Source: JANQPX01 sp050633905
Lineage (GTDB): Bacteria > Pseudomonadota > Alphaproteobacteria > Geminicoccales > Geminicoccaceae
Direction of reading: 5' to 3'
Length of the DNA: 64,000 nucleotides
Assembly: GCA_050633905.1 (NCBI GenBank)
Contig: JBOEHJ010000013.1
Coordinates: forward strand, 1-64,000
Positions 44,989 through 52,912 of this stretch are shown one piece after another. The notes below the pieces were generated by a model. That model saw only the letters and a program-made list of their open reading frames with translations, was not told the origin of the DNA and did no database searches. How positions within the stretch are numbered: position 1 is the stretch's first letter; each line of letters opens with the position of its first letter. A program made the translations under genes and the position numbers.

Positions 44989-46162
44989 GACTTTGCCCCC
45001 CTGGCTTTTCAGCTCCATGGGCATCGTCCGCACCAGGCCCATAGAACCCGCGTACCCTGCGATAACCTGCCCGAAGTGCGCGGTAGGATCGCGTACGAAG
45101 GGTAGGCTGATTGAGGCGAAGATGAGTTCGACGGCGCACATTGCCTGTCAATGACTTCTTGTAGTCATGCTCGCCGCGCAGCATGTCGAAGACCTGCATA
45201 CCTTCGGTGATGGCTTGTTCGATCGCATGGCCCATCAGCACCTCACCGATGCGAAGCGCGTCGTAAGCCTTGGCGATGCCGCCCTGGAAGAAATAAAACC
45301 CGCCCCGCCAACGATAGCAGTAATTGGCGGCGATCGGGCCTTCCTCACCGATCAGGAACATTAGGCGCAGACAATCCTGTTCCAGCATTTTCGCCATGAC
45401 CTGCCGATGGAAGTCGACATAGGTCTTGGTCGAAAAACCGATATCCTCGGCACGACCATCCCAGCGCTCTTGATGCAGCCGGACGAGTTCGGGGAAATAT
45501 TGATCCAGCTCAGCCTGTCCACTCACCAAGTGAAATCGATAATTCGTCCGCTCAAGAAGTTTTTTCCGACCCCGACGCATTTTCCAGCGTCGATTGGAAG
45601 ACAGCATGGCAAGATAGGCATCGAAGCTTTCCGGCAGATCCACATAAGAGATCCTCGCACCCTCGGCGAGCTCGACCTCGCCTTGTCGGCGGCTTTCCAT
45701 GGCCTGGATCAACAAGGCATTTGGATCGAGATCTTCAAGATCCGCCATATCCCACTCGCCACGTAGCGATTCAATCCCGTCGACCAAGGTCTCGATGATC
45801 GTGGGATGATCGCCTTCGCCGAGGATGGCGCCAAGATCGTCAGGTGCAGTATCGCCGCCATAACCGACCAGCCGAAGCTTGCGTAGGCCAACGGCGGGGA
45901 GGAGCTGGGTATGCTCGATATAGAGTGGCAACAGGCCGACGAGGCGATCCTGATCATGGGCCAAGATTATCCGCAGCTGGCGATCAGCGCTGAAGATGTG
46001 CCACCATGTCGAGAGCCAAGAAAAGGACTGAAAAACACTGCAGTCATCGCATTGAGCGATCAGATCGTTCCAGCGATCTTCCAATGCGTCGAAATCATCC
46101 GTGGTCGAGATGATCGAAAACTGCAATCGGTTCGCCTTTTGAGGGCGACAAGCTTCCGTCAC
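44978..46162 (-). CDS. FemAB/CelD-like GNAT-fold protein (Acetyltransf_6)
   Basis: The 394-residue protein has the layout of CelD/BcsL- and FemAB-like proteins: an N-terminal VFQSFSWLSTWWHIFS, a central RKKLLERTNYRF, and a GNAT core with FPELVRLHQERWDG, GPIAANYCYRWRGGFYFFQGG and VFDMLRGEHDYKKSLTG. Such proteins transfer acyl groups or aminoacyl groups to polysaccharide or peptidoglycan precursors. With an ACP-based activation module beside it, it is a candidate for the final transfer step; this is inferred. The start is GTG with GAGGA upstream. Confidence 0.85.
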   Translation of the reverse strand: MTEACRPQKANRLQFSIISTTDDFDALEDRWNDLIAQCDDCSVFQSFSWLSTWWHIFSADRQLRIILAHDQDRLVGLLPLYIEHTQLLPAVGLRKLRLVGYGGDTAPDDLGAILGEGDHPTIIETLVDGIESLRGEWDMADLEDLDPNALLIQAMESRRQGEVELAEGARISYVDLPESFDAYLAMLSSNRRWKMRRGRKKLLERTNYRFHLVSGQAELDQYFPELVRLHQERWDGRAEDIGFSTKTYVDFHRQVMAKMLEQDCLRLMFLIGEEGPIAANYCYRWRGGFYFFQGGIAKAYDALRIGEVLMGHAIEQAITEGMQVFDMLRGEHDYKKSLTGNVRRRTHLRLNQPTLRTRSYRALRAGYRRVRGFYGPGADDAHGAEKPGGQSHAA

Positions 46163-46314
46163 GGCCGGTCATCCTCAGCGATCGGGGTCAACCCTTGATC
46201 GCAAGGCTTCAAAATCCTGGGGAGATGTTGATTGTAGATCCTGCCAGACAATCGCCGTCCTCCTTATTCTCCTCGCGTGTGCCAATCATCCGGACGTTGG
46301 AACTCTAGGGAACG

Positions 46315-47718
46315 CTAACGTGCTCCATCGCCGCGCACGGCAACCCGGAACGTCTGAATTAGCACCAATAGATCAAGAAACAGTGAATAGTTCTTCACAT
46401 AATACAGGTCGTATTCGAGTTTCACCTTCGTATCTTCGATGGTCGCGGCATACGCAAAACTTGTTTGTGCCCATCCGGTGATCCCCGGCCGCACGCTATG
46501 CCGTTCCATATAGAAGGGGATCTCTTCGCACAATCCCTCGACGAATTCGGGCCTTTCGGGACGCGGTCCGACGAGGCTCATATCACCACGCAGCACATTG
46601 TAGAGCTGCGGCAGCTCATCAAGACGGGTCATCCGTAGGAACTTGCCGATTTTGGTGATGCGCACGTCGTTCTTCTGGGCCCATTGGGCTTTGCCATCGG
46701 CTTCGGCGTCCTGGCGCATGCTGCGAAATTTATAGATGACGAAGGGCTTGCCGCCCAAGCCGACGCGAACCTGCTCGAACAAAGCAGGGCCGGGCGAGTC
46801 GAGTTTAACCACCAAAGCGGTGAGTGCCATAAGCGGCGAGAGCACGATCAGGGCGAATGTGCTGATCAGGAAATCGGCGATGCGCTTAACCGCCGCCCTC
46901 AGCCTGCCGCGACGAAAGCCGGGGGAGAAAATGAGCCAGCGGAGGCTGACCGTATCGACACCGATGCGGCCGGTTTCACGCTCGACGAAGGACACGCTGT
47001 CGATCACGGAAATGCCGTGCAGGCGGCAATCGAGCAAGGCGCGCTCCGGCAGCGCCTCATCCGGCGAATCGAAAGCAACGATGATTTCGCGGATTTCATT
47101 TGCGAGTGCGTAGTCAGTGAGCGACAGCTCGGTCTCACGAACCCGGTCCTCCGGCAATCGTTCATTGGCCAGGCGTTGATCCTCAAGCTCGCTGCCGAAC
47201 CGGAGAAAACCAAAGAGCTTGCCGGCATTGACCTTGACGGGCTGAATCAGATCCCAAAGGGCTGCAGCTTGGTCGCCGGTTCCTAGGATCAGAACTTTCT
47301 TATGCAGGTAGCCTTGCACCATGGTGGAGTGACCACCGATCAATCGGCCGATGGCCGCGATGGTGCAACCGATCACGGCAGCGGCGATCAGGCCATAGGA
47401 TATGGTGCCGGCCCCGGTCATCACATCGTGGAACAGGACGATCGCAGCCGATCCCCCGATCGCGCCTGCAGCGACGCGTTTTGCCATGGTTCGAGGCGAT
47501 TTCCAGACATCGAGATTGTAGCCCCCGACCACGAGCAGGCAGATCATCACGGAACCGGTGGGAAGTGCTACCTCGGTCGCAAAATTGGCGATCCCCTCGC
47601 CGCGCTCGCCGCCTAGGACGAAATAGCCGGCAATCAGAAAGACTGAACCAAAGATGAGAGCTTCGACGAAGCTCAAAATAATGGTGCCGCGAGACACATG
47701 GTGACCAAAGATCGACAT
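46315..47718 (-). CDS. Undecaprenyl-phosphate sugar phosphotransferase (polyprenyl glycosylphosphotransferase)
   Basis: This 467-residue enzyme of the WbaP/ExoY type starts exopolysaccharide synthesis by moving a sugar 1-phosphate onto undecaprenyl phosphate. The N-terminus has about four transmembrane helices (10-125), followed by a CoA-binding-like domain (KKVLILGTGDQAAALWDL). The C-terminal catalytic domain begins KRIADFLISTFALIVLSPLMAL and contains VRVGLGGKPFVIYKFRSMR, RMTRLDELPQLYNVLRGDMS and LVGPRPERPEF. It is the first gene of the minus-strand block and is preceded by a long regulatory-looking region. Confidence 0.95.
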   Translation of the reverse strand: MSIFGHHVSRGTIILSFVEALIFGSVFLIAGYFVLGGERGEGIANFATEVALPTGSVMICLLVVGGYNLDVWKSPRTMAKRVAAGAIGGSAAIVLFHDVMTGAGTISYGLIAAAVIGCTIAAIGRLIGGHSTMVQGYLHKKVLILGTGDQAAALWDLIQPVKVNAGKLFGFLRFGSELEDQRLANERLPEDRVRETELSLTDYALANEIREIIVAFDSPDEALPERALLDCRLHGISVIDSVSFVERETGRIGVDTVSLRWLIFSPGFRRGRLRAAVKRIADFLISTFALIVLSPLMALTALVVKLDSPGPALFEQVRVGLGGKPFVIYKFRSMRQDAEADGKAQWAQKNDVRITKIGKFLRMTRLDELPQLYNVLRGDMSLVGPRPERPEFVEGLCEEIPFYMERHSVRPGITGWAQTSFAYAATIEDTKVKLEYDLYYVKNYSLFLDLLVLIQTFRVAVRGDGAR

Positions 47719-48250
47719 CGGGCGCTCTTTTTTTTTTATGGTGGGTTTTAGCTCAACCAGAAGCTGGTAGACGTTAGTAAGCGAAGCTCAGCTTTGACGC
47801 TCTTTATTCATTACGCGCAAACTCTCATTTAACGGTGCGATCAAGTCAATAACATATAGAAATAAACACAAATGATTCGTAATTCAATCATGAGGGGATT
47901 AGCATAGTGCTCCTCGCAACGTAATTCGGGCGTTTCTCTCTCACTAAGCCTCTCAGGGTCGATTGCTATTGAAAATAACATGCTGAAATTAAGGAAAGTT
48001 TATAAAGCCAGGATTTCATGCCGAGCAAAGTGCCGGTATCAACCGTAAGAGACTGAATTTGCGTGGCTTAGGGATAGTGATCGATGTTTCTGCGGCAACA
48101 TCGATGCAACATCGACACGGGGTGTTATCCAACTGCAACAGGTTAAAAGGTGCGCGCGGGTGTAAGCGGTACTGCTTGGCACCGGTAGGGCATCTGGATC
48201 GGCAAAGGAGCCGTTATTAGGCAGATTGCCGCCGCTTAGCAGCTCAACGC
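47719..48250. promoter_or_regulatory. Long spacer upstream of the sugar phosphotransferase gene
   Basis: More than 500 bases without a gene, AT-rich in the part nearer the sugar transferase gene. It contains a short palindrome (AAGCTCAGCTT) near 47786 and, at 48080-48105, the stem ATCGATGTT-TCTGCGGC-AACATCGAT, followed at once by a second copy of CAACATCGA. These are candidates for protein-binding sites controlling the polysaccharide genes. Promoter boxes could not be assigned reliably. Confidence 0.4.
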
Positions 48251-49210
48251 TTAGGCGACCGCGGCCGTCGCACTTGCTGTCTGGCCTTTGGCCCAGCGCA
48301 ACAAGTCCTTGCGTGCCCAGACCATCATATAGCGGGTTGGACGGTAGTTACCTTGGCGCATTTGCTGGGTTCGCTCCGACGATAAGCGTGTCGCCTGCGC
48401 GGTAACCTGATCGTTGGTGCCCATGGGGTAGAGCTTGGCACCGCCTTCGATGGCGATGGCGTTCAGGAATCCGAGATTGGGGCTGATGGCGACCACGGCA
48501 GGATCATGCCACCAACTGCAGCTATACATCCCTTTCATCTCAGGCGCTTTTTCCAGCAAGCTAGCGATGGTCAGATAGAGCGAGCGATAGCCCTCGGCGG
48601 AGAAGTCGCCGGATGCGCGTTGATCGAAATGGGTCTCTAAGAAGGGCTTGAAGCCACCGCATTGAAACTTGATTTGCCCAAGGGCCTTCACGAAGCGAGC
48701 CTTGCCCGCCTCCATCAGCATGCGGCGCGGAATGCCCGACGCGATGTCGACCAGCTCGGCGCCGGCCGGCCAAAGCTTCAGGCGGGCGACGGCCAGATCT
48801 TTTAGAAAAGGATCTTTGTCCAAGCGATAATGACCACGTCTCGGTTTCGCCAGCCTGCCGACCAGACGCGCGAGATAATCCTGGGCATGGGGCCTGATCT
48901 CGACCGGCAGCTGCATGTCGACCGCCCGGTCTTCGAAGCTCCTGATCAGGGTGAGCAGGACCAGCTGGTGGTAGCATTCGACCATGGCCGAGCCAGCGGT
49001 TGCTTCGACACGCCCGATCAGCATCAGAGCGTCGGGCGGGATATGATCGTAGGCGACCAGTTGTGTGAGCGGCGCGAAGCTCGCGACATAATTGGCTATG
49101 GAGCAGGATCCTGTCAGATCGACACCGGCGGCACGCAGCGTCTCTTCGAGCTGATGGGTTAGGGCGTTCACCGCCTCCAGGTCGATCCCGCCGATATCCA
49201 TACTTGCCAT
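48251..49210 (-). CDS. Unknown protein linked to the polysaccharide locus
   Basis: I do not recognise this 319-residue protein. It has no signal peptide or transmembrane helix. The most distinctive stretch is in the C-terminal third: MKGMYSCSWWHDPAVVAISP, LGFLNAIAIEGGAKLYPMGTN and YRPTRYMMVWARKDLLRWAKG. The pattern loosely recalls transferase-like proteins of surface-polysaccharide loci, but I would not name a function. The ATG was chosen over a TTG codon 18 codons upstream. It stands between the sugar phosphotransferase promoter region and a divergent ydcF-like gene. Confidence 0.7.
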   Translation of the reverse strand: MASMDIGGIDLEAVNALTHQLEETLRAAGVDLTGSCSIANYVASFAPLTQLVAYDHIPPDALMLIGRVEATAGSAMVECYHQLVLLTLIRSFEDRAVDMQLPVEIRPHAQDYLARLVGRLAKPRRGHYRLDKDPFLKDLAVARLKLWPAGAELVDIASGIPRRMLMEAGKARFVKALGQIKFQCGGFKPFLETHFDQRASGDFSAEGYRSLYLTIASLLEKAPEMKGMYSCSWWHDPAVVAISPNLGFLNAIAIEGGAKLYPMGTNDQVTAQATRLSSERTQQMRQGNYRPTRYMMVWARKDLLRWAKGQTASATAAVA

Positions 49211-49338
49211 GAGCTGTCCCAAGGGTTGATAAGGTCGATTTTTTAGCCGCGACGGCGTCAACAAAAACCACTAGACAGCTGAAACCACCGCGAAACTCAA
49301 GCCTTTAACGCCACCGTCACCGCCTTTCGGACAAAACA

Positions 49339-50076
49339 ATGTTTGGGATCAACGAGTTACCCAACCTGATAACCCCCTTGCCGATCTATGGTCTGCTCCT
49401 CTTGGCGGTCATTGCCTGGCGCAAGAAGAGCTTGGTTTGGTTGGGCATTTTAGCCTGGGCTTACCTGATGAGCATCCCAGTCCTCGCCGATCATGCGGCT
49501 GATTTGCTGGAACGGCGCTATGCGCCGATTGCCGATCTCGAGCCCTACCGAAACGATCCCGTTCTGCTGCTGACATCAGGTGGTCAGCGCTTGGACAATG
49601 AAGTTGGCTGGGTCAATCTTTTGGCCAATTCCGGCTGGGAGCGTCTACTCGTCGCGGTTACCACAGCGCGGCAAGTCGAGGGGACCTTGTTCATCGCAGG
49701 CGGCCCACCGAAGACAGTTGGGGGCGAGGCGATTTCGGTGACGGTACAAGGCGTGATCGATCGGATGGGGATCGATCTTGACCAGGTTATTACAGAGACG
49801 ACCTCGACCAATACCTATGAAAACCTGGCTAACCTCAAGGATCAGCTGGACGGTGGTCCCTTCATTATGGTGACCAGCGCTGCCCATTTGCCAAGGGCGA
49901 TGGCGGTGGCTGATAAACTTGAGCTCGATGCGATTGCGCAGCCGGCCGATTATCTCTCCGGCAGAATTGTCGGTATCAGACGGTTTTGGCCATCATTAAC
50001 TGCCATTCTCCATTGGCAAACGATCCTCCATGAAGTCGTCGGTCTTCTTTACTATAAGGTAAGAGGATACAGCTAG
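49339..50076 (+). CDS. YdcF/ElyC-family (DUF218) membrane protein
   Basis: This 245-residue protein has one or two N-terminal transmembrane segments (about 12-60) and a DUF218 domain. The domain shows VLLLTSGGQRLDNEVGW, LFIAGGPPK, ETTSTNTYENLANLKD and FIMVTSAAHLPRAM, with the conserved Glu/Thr/Asn and His. Family members such as ElyC affect undecaprenyl-phosphate recycling and envelope polymers. That fits its place in a polysaccharide locus that uses the same lipid carrier. The O-antigen ligase gene follows on the same strand after about 200 bases. Confidence 0.88.
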   Translation: MFGINELPNLITPLPIYGLLLLAVIAWRKKSLVWLGILAWAYLMSIPVLADHAADLLERRYAPIADLEPYRNDPVLLLTSGGQRLDNEVGWVNLLANSGWERLLVAVTTARQVEGTLFIAGGPPKTVGGEAISVTVQGVIDRMGIDLDQVITETTSTNTYENLANLKDQLDGGPFIMVTSAAHLPRAMAVADKLELDAIAQPADYLSGRIVGIRRFWPSLTAILHWQTILHEVVGLLYYKVRGYS

Positions 50077-50278
50077 GTTGGCCGGGCCGAAGGGCACAGG
50101 TCGCGTCAGTTTGACATCAACCGGGCCTGTCCGGTCTTGCCAGCTGGGCGATGGGTTGATTATTCAAAAGGCACGCAGCGCTAAATCATGTCGTCACCAA
50201 CCGGGCGGCTGGGCTTGACCGATCTGCAAGGCCAAGCGAGCTCAGAGCGACGCCAGCGATGACCGGATAGAAGTTTCG

Positions 50279-51712
50279 ATGCAAGCAACCAAGACCATAG
50301 CCGATAAAGACGCGATGCCCACATTCCTCAAATGGGGCATGGCCTTCTTAACGTTCTACACGGTCAACCAGCTTCACTTTCCGCAAAGCCTGGGCGTTCC
50401 CGGCCTGAATGTGCTGAACCTCATCTGCCTTGTTCTCTGGATTTCCCATACCCGCACAGGCCGAAGAAACGACGTCAAGCCGGTCATGCGCATGCGTCTG
50501 TTCGCCTTGTTCGGGGCGCTGATCTACGCCTTCTTGCTCGCTCAGGCGACCTTGCCCGGCGAGTTCATGATCGACGTGAATTATCTGAAGGCCTCGATTT
50601 TCTATCCTATCTATTTCTTCATGTTCTTTTACGTGGTCAGAACGGAAGACGACATCCGTTTCATCATGTATGCCTGTTTGTTCGTCGCCTTGATCGCCGG
50701 CCTCGAAGCCTTCAAGGAAGGGCTGGCCTACGGCAATCTGACCTTCAATGTTGCCAAGCGCGCCTCTGGTCCTTTCGGTGAAGATGCGTCGACAGCTAAC
50801 CGTGCTGGTATTTTCTTTTCCATGTTCTTCTGCCTTGCGATGGCGGTCATTCTTTACCATCCGGAGCCGGGTAACAGATGGATAAGATGGACAGCGATGT
50901 TCGCGGTTTTTGCCCTCCTCGCCGGCACATTTTATACCTTTTCTCGTCAGTCCTATATCATTGTTGTCGTGATCGGCGCCCTGATGATGTTCCGGCGCGG
51001 ACCGGTTTTGATCATCGTGCTGGCAATTGCTGCCGGTGGCTATCAGTTCTGGGTGCCCGAAGCCGCGATCGATCGTCTCTCGGATACGCAGCAAGTCGAT
51101 GAGGATGGCGTGGAAATCGTCGACGACAGCACGTCGAGCCGATGGGTTCAGTGGGAAGCCGCTGGACGGATGATCCAGGACCAACCTTGGGGGATCGGGT
51201 TCAATCGGTTCAAAGACCTATCCGAGGGTTATGGCGGCAAGAAGGACTTGGATGCTCATAACCACTATGTGCTCTTCGCAACTGAAGCAGGCCCTCTTGG
51301 GCTGATCATTCATCTCACGCTCGTCTTCTCGTTACTTTGGACCGCGCATCGCTATTTTCGCTTGTCCAAACGACGACAAAACCCGCTCGGACGCACCTTG
51401 AGCAGCGCCTTTCTGTTCATGACGATCGCCATGATTCTCGGCAATATTTACGGCAGCCCATTTTCCAACGGCGAGGTGATGGGATTGTATTGGGCACTTG
51501 GTGGCCTCATGGCGAGGCATATGTATAGTCTCCGAAAGGAAGACCAGCCGTTCCGCTCGGCGATCCCGACGATACCTGAAGGAGAGGTGCCGCCGGTCGG
51601 TGCTGCCGACGTTCCCGATATGCCGAGAGGTCGGACAAGACCCCGCAGGCGCGGACGCCGCCAGGGCAACGTCCCAGGCGTTCCGGTCACCGCGACCCTA
51701 CGCCCGGAATAA
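50279..51712 (+). CDS. O-antigen ligase/polymerase-family membrane protein
   Basis: The 477-residue protein has about ten to twelve transmembrane helices and a periplasmic loop with the Wzy_C pattern: SSRWVQWEAAGRMIQDQPWGIGFNRFKD, then AHNHYVLFATEAGPLGLIIHL. This family joins or polymerises lipid-linked glycans in the periplasm. In this locus it is the probable polymerase or ligase of the exopolysaccharide. The C-terminal 55 residues are a Pro/Arg-rich cytoplasmic tail (RGRTRPRRRGRRQG). A GTGGTGTGACCACATC repeat begins four bases after the stop codon. Confidence 0.9.
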   Translation: MQATKTIADKDAMPTFLKWGMAFLTFYTVNQLHFPQSLGVPGLNVLNLICLVLWISHTRTGRRNDVKPVMRMRLFALFGALIYAFLLAQATLPGEFMIDVNYLKASIFYPIYFFMFFYVVRTEDDIRFIMYACLFVALIAGLEAFKEGLAYGNLTFNVAKRASGPFGEDASTANRAGIFFSMFFCLAMAVILYHPEPGNRWIRWTAMFAVFALLAGTFYTFSRQSYIIVVVIGALMMFRRGPVLIIVLAIAAGGYQFWVPEAAIDRLSDTQQVDEDGVEIVDDSTSSRWVQWEAAGRMIQDQPWGIGFNRFKDLSEGYGGKKDLDAHNHYVLFATEAGPLGLIIHLTLVFSLLWTAHRYFRLSKRRQNPLGRTLSSAFLFMTIAMILGNIYGSPFSNGEVMGLYWALGGLMARHMYSLRKEDQPFRSAIPTIPEGEVPPVGAADVPDMPRGRTRPRRRGRRQGNVPGVPVTATLRPE

Positions 51713-51715
51713 CGC

Positions 51716-51818
51716 GTGGTGTGACCACATCAGAAGATTCGCTTGTGAGACGCGTAACGCATTGATTTCGTTCCCCGTTACAAGATCCCACATGAATGAA
51801 ATGATGTGGTCATACCAC
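51716..51818. repeat. Clearest copy of the GTGGTATGACCAC palindromic repeat
   Basis: GTGGTGTGACCACATC (51716-51731) and GATGTGGTCATACCAC (51803-51818) are inverted copies with one mismatch in 16. The element lies between two convergent genes: its left end is four bases after the O-antigen ligase stop, and its right end extends into the TAG stop of the pdxA-type gene. Each end is itself palindromic (TGGT-N3-ACCA). It has no coding capacity. Confidence 0.8.
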
Positions 51819-52885
51819 TAAGCTCGTCCGCCTCGGAAAAATCCATGGATGGCCTCAAGTCGCGCGTTGCGATCGGCAAATCCCTGCTCGCCGGCGAACT
51901 GGCGGGCCATGTCGGCGCCAATTTGAAGGGCTCGTTTGGTAGCGCCTGGATTGGCGATGCCTTGGCCTGCGATGTCGAAAGCGGTGCCGTGGGCGGGTGT
52001 GGTGATCGGGAAGGGGTAGCCGCCGATCAGGGTGATGCCGCGATCAAACCCCATAAGTTTCATCGCGATCTGGCCCTGATCATGATACATGGTGAGCACC
52101 GCATCATGGAGCCCGGCCTTGGCGCGCAAGAACACCGTATCCGGCGAGAATGGTCCCTCGACCGCATATTGTCTGGCGGCCGCGGCTTGGACGGCAGGTT
52201 CGATGATATCGAGGTCTTCGCGGCCGAAATTCCCACTGTCGCCGGCATGGGGGTTGAGGCCGGCAACAGCGAGACGAGGGCGTTCATAGCCGACAGCTTC
52301 CATGCTCTTGATGGTCAGCTCAATGCTCTGCTCGATACGTTCCTGGGTGATGCGAGATGCTACTTCACCAAGGGGGATATGGGAGGTGACACGAGCGTTC
52401 CAAACCTCATCTAGGATGTTGAACTCGCTGCCGTCCTTGTCAGCGCCGATGACGCGTTTGATGAAGCCGATCTCATCGACGTAATCGGCTTCGCCCAGAC
52501 GCATGGAATGCTTGTTGAAGGGGGTAAACGCGACGGCATCGGCGATGCCGGCAGCGCCCAGGCGAAGCGCCACCCTGAAGTTTACGAGGGCGAAGTTGCC
52601 GCCCGCTTCGGAGGATTGACCGACCGTGATTGTTATCGGATCTAAATGACCTAGATCGGCGAGCGCCCTGCCTTTCTCGACAAAACGATCGAGATCGGGG
52701 AGGCTTGTTGATAGGCCCGCATGATCCTCACCAAGGGTGACCGTGCGGCGGTCACCGATGACGAGAAGGTCGGCTGCTTCTTGAATGTCGGGATCAGTCA
52801 ACAGCTTCGCCAGTAACTCGGGACCGATTCCCGCAGGATCGCCCATGGCGAGTGCAATCAATGGCCGGTTATGTGATGACGTCAT
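51818..52885 (-). CDS. PdxA-family 4-hydroxythreonine-4-phosphate dehydrogenase
   Basis: The 355-residue protein belongs to the PdxA family, metal-dependent dehydrogenases that act on 4-phosphohydroxy-threonine in vitamin B6 synthesis or, in the PdxA2 branch, on phosphorylated C4 sugar acids. The N-terminal ALAMGDPAGIGPELL, NPHAGDSGNFGREDLDII, and MYHDQGQIAMKLMGFDRG with HGTAFDIAG are conserved. The AVAFTPFNKHSMRLG loop differs from classical PdxA, and the next gene upstream is a sugar-acid-type dehydratase, so a catabolic PdxA2-like role is possible. The TAG stop lies in a dispersed repeat. Confidence 0.85.
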   Translation of the reverse strand: MTSSHNRPLIALAMGDPAGIGPELLAKLLTDPDIQEAADLLVIGDRRTVTLGEDHAGLSTSLPDLDRFVEKGRALADLGHLDPITITVGQSSEAGGNFALVNFRVALRLGAAGIADAVAFTPFNKHSMRLGEADYVDEIGFIKRVIGADKDGSEFNILDEVWNARVTSHIPLGEVASRITQERIEQSIELTIKSMEAVGYERPRLAVAGLNPHAGDSGNFGREDLDIIEPAVQAAAARQYAVEGPFSPDTVFLRAKAGLHDAVLTMYHDQGQIAMKLMGFDRGITLIGGYPFPITTPAHGTAFDIAGQGIANPGATKRALQIGADMARQFAGEQGFADRNARLEAIHGFFRGGRA

Positions 52886-52912
52886 GGACGTGGATCCTTG
52901 TTTTTTGATCCG

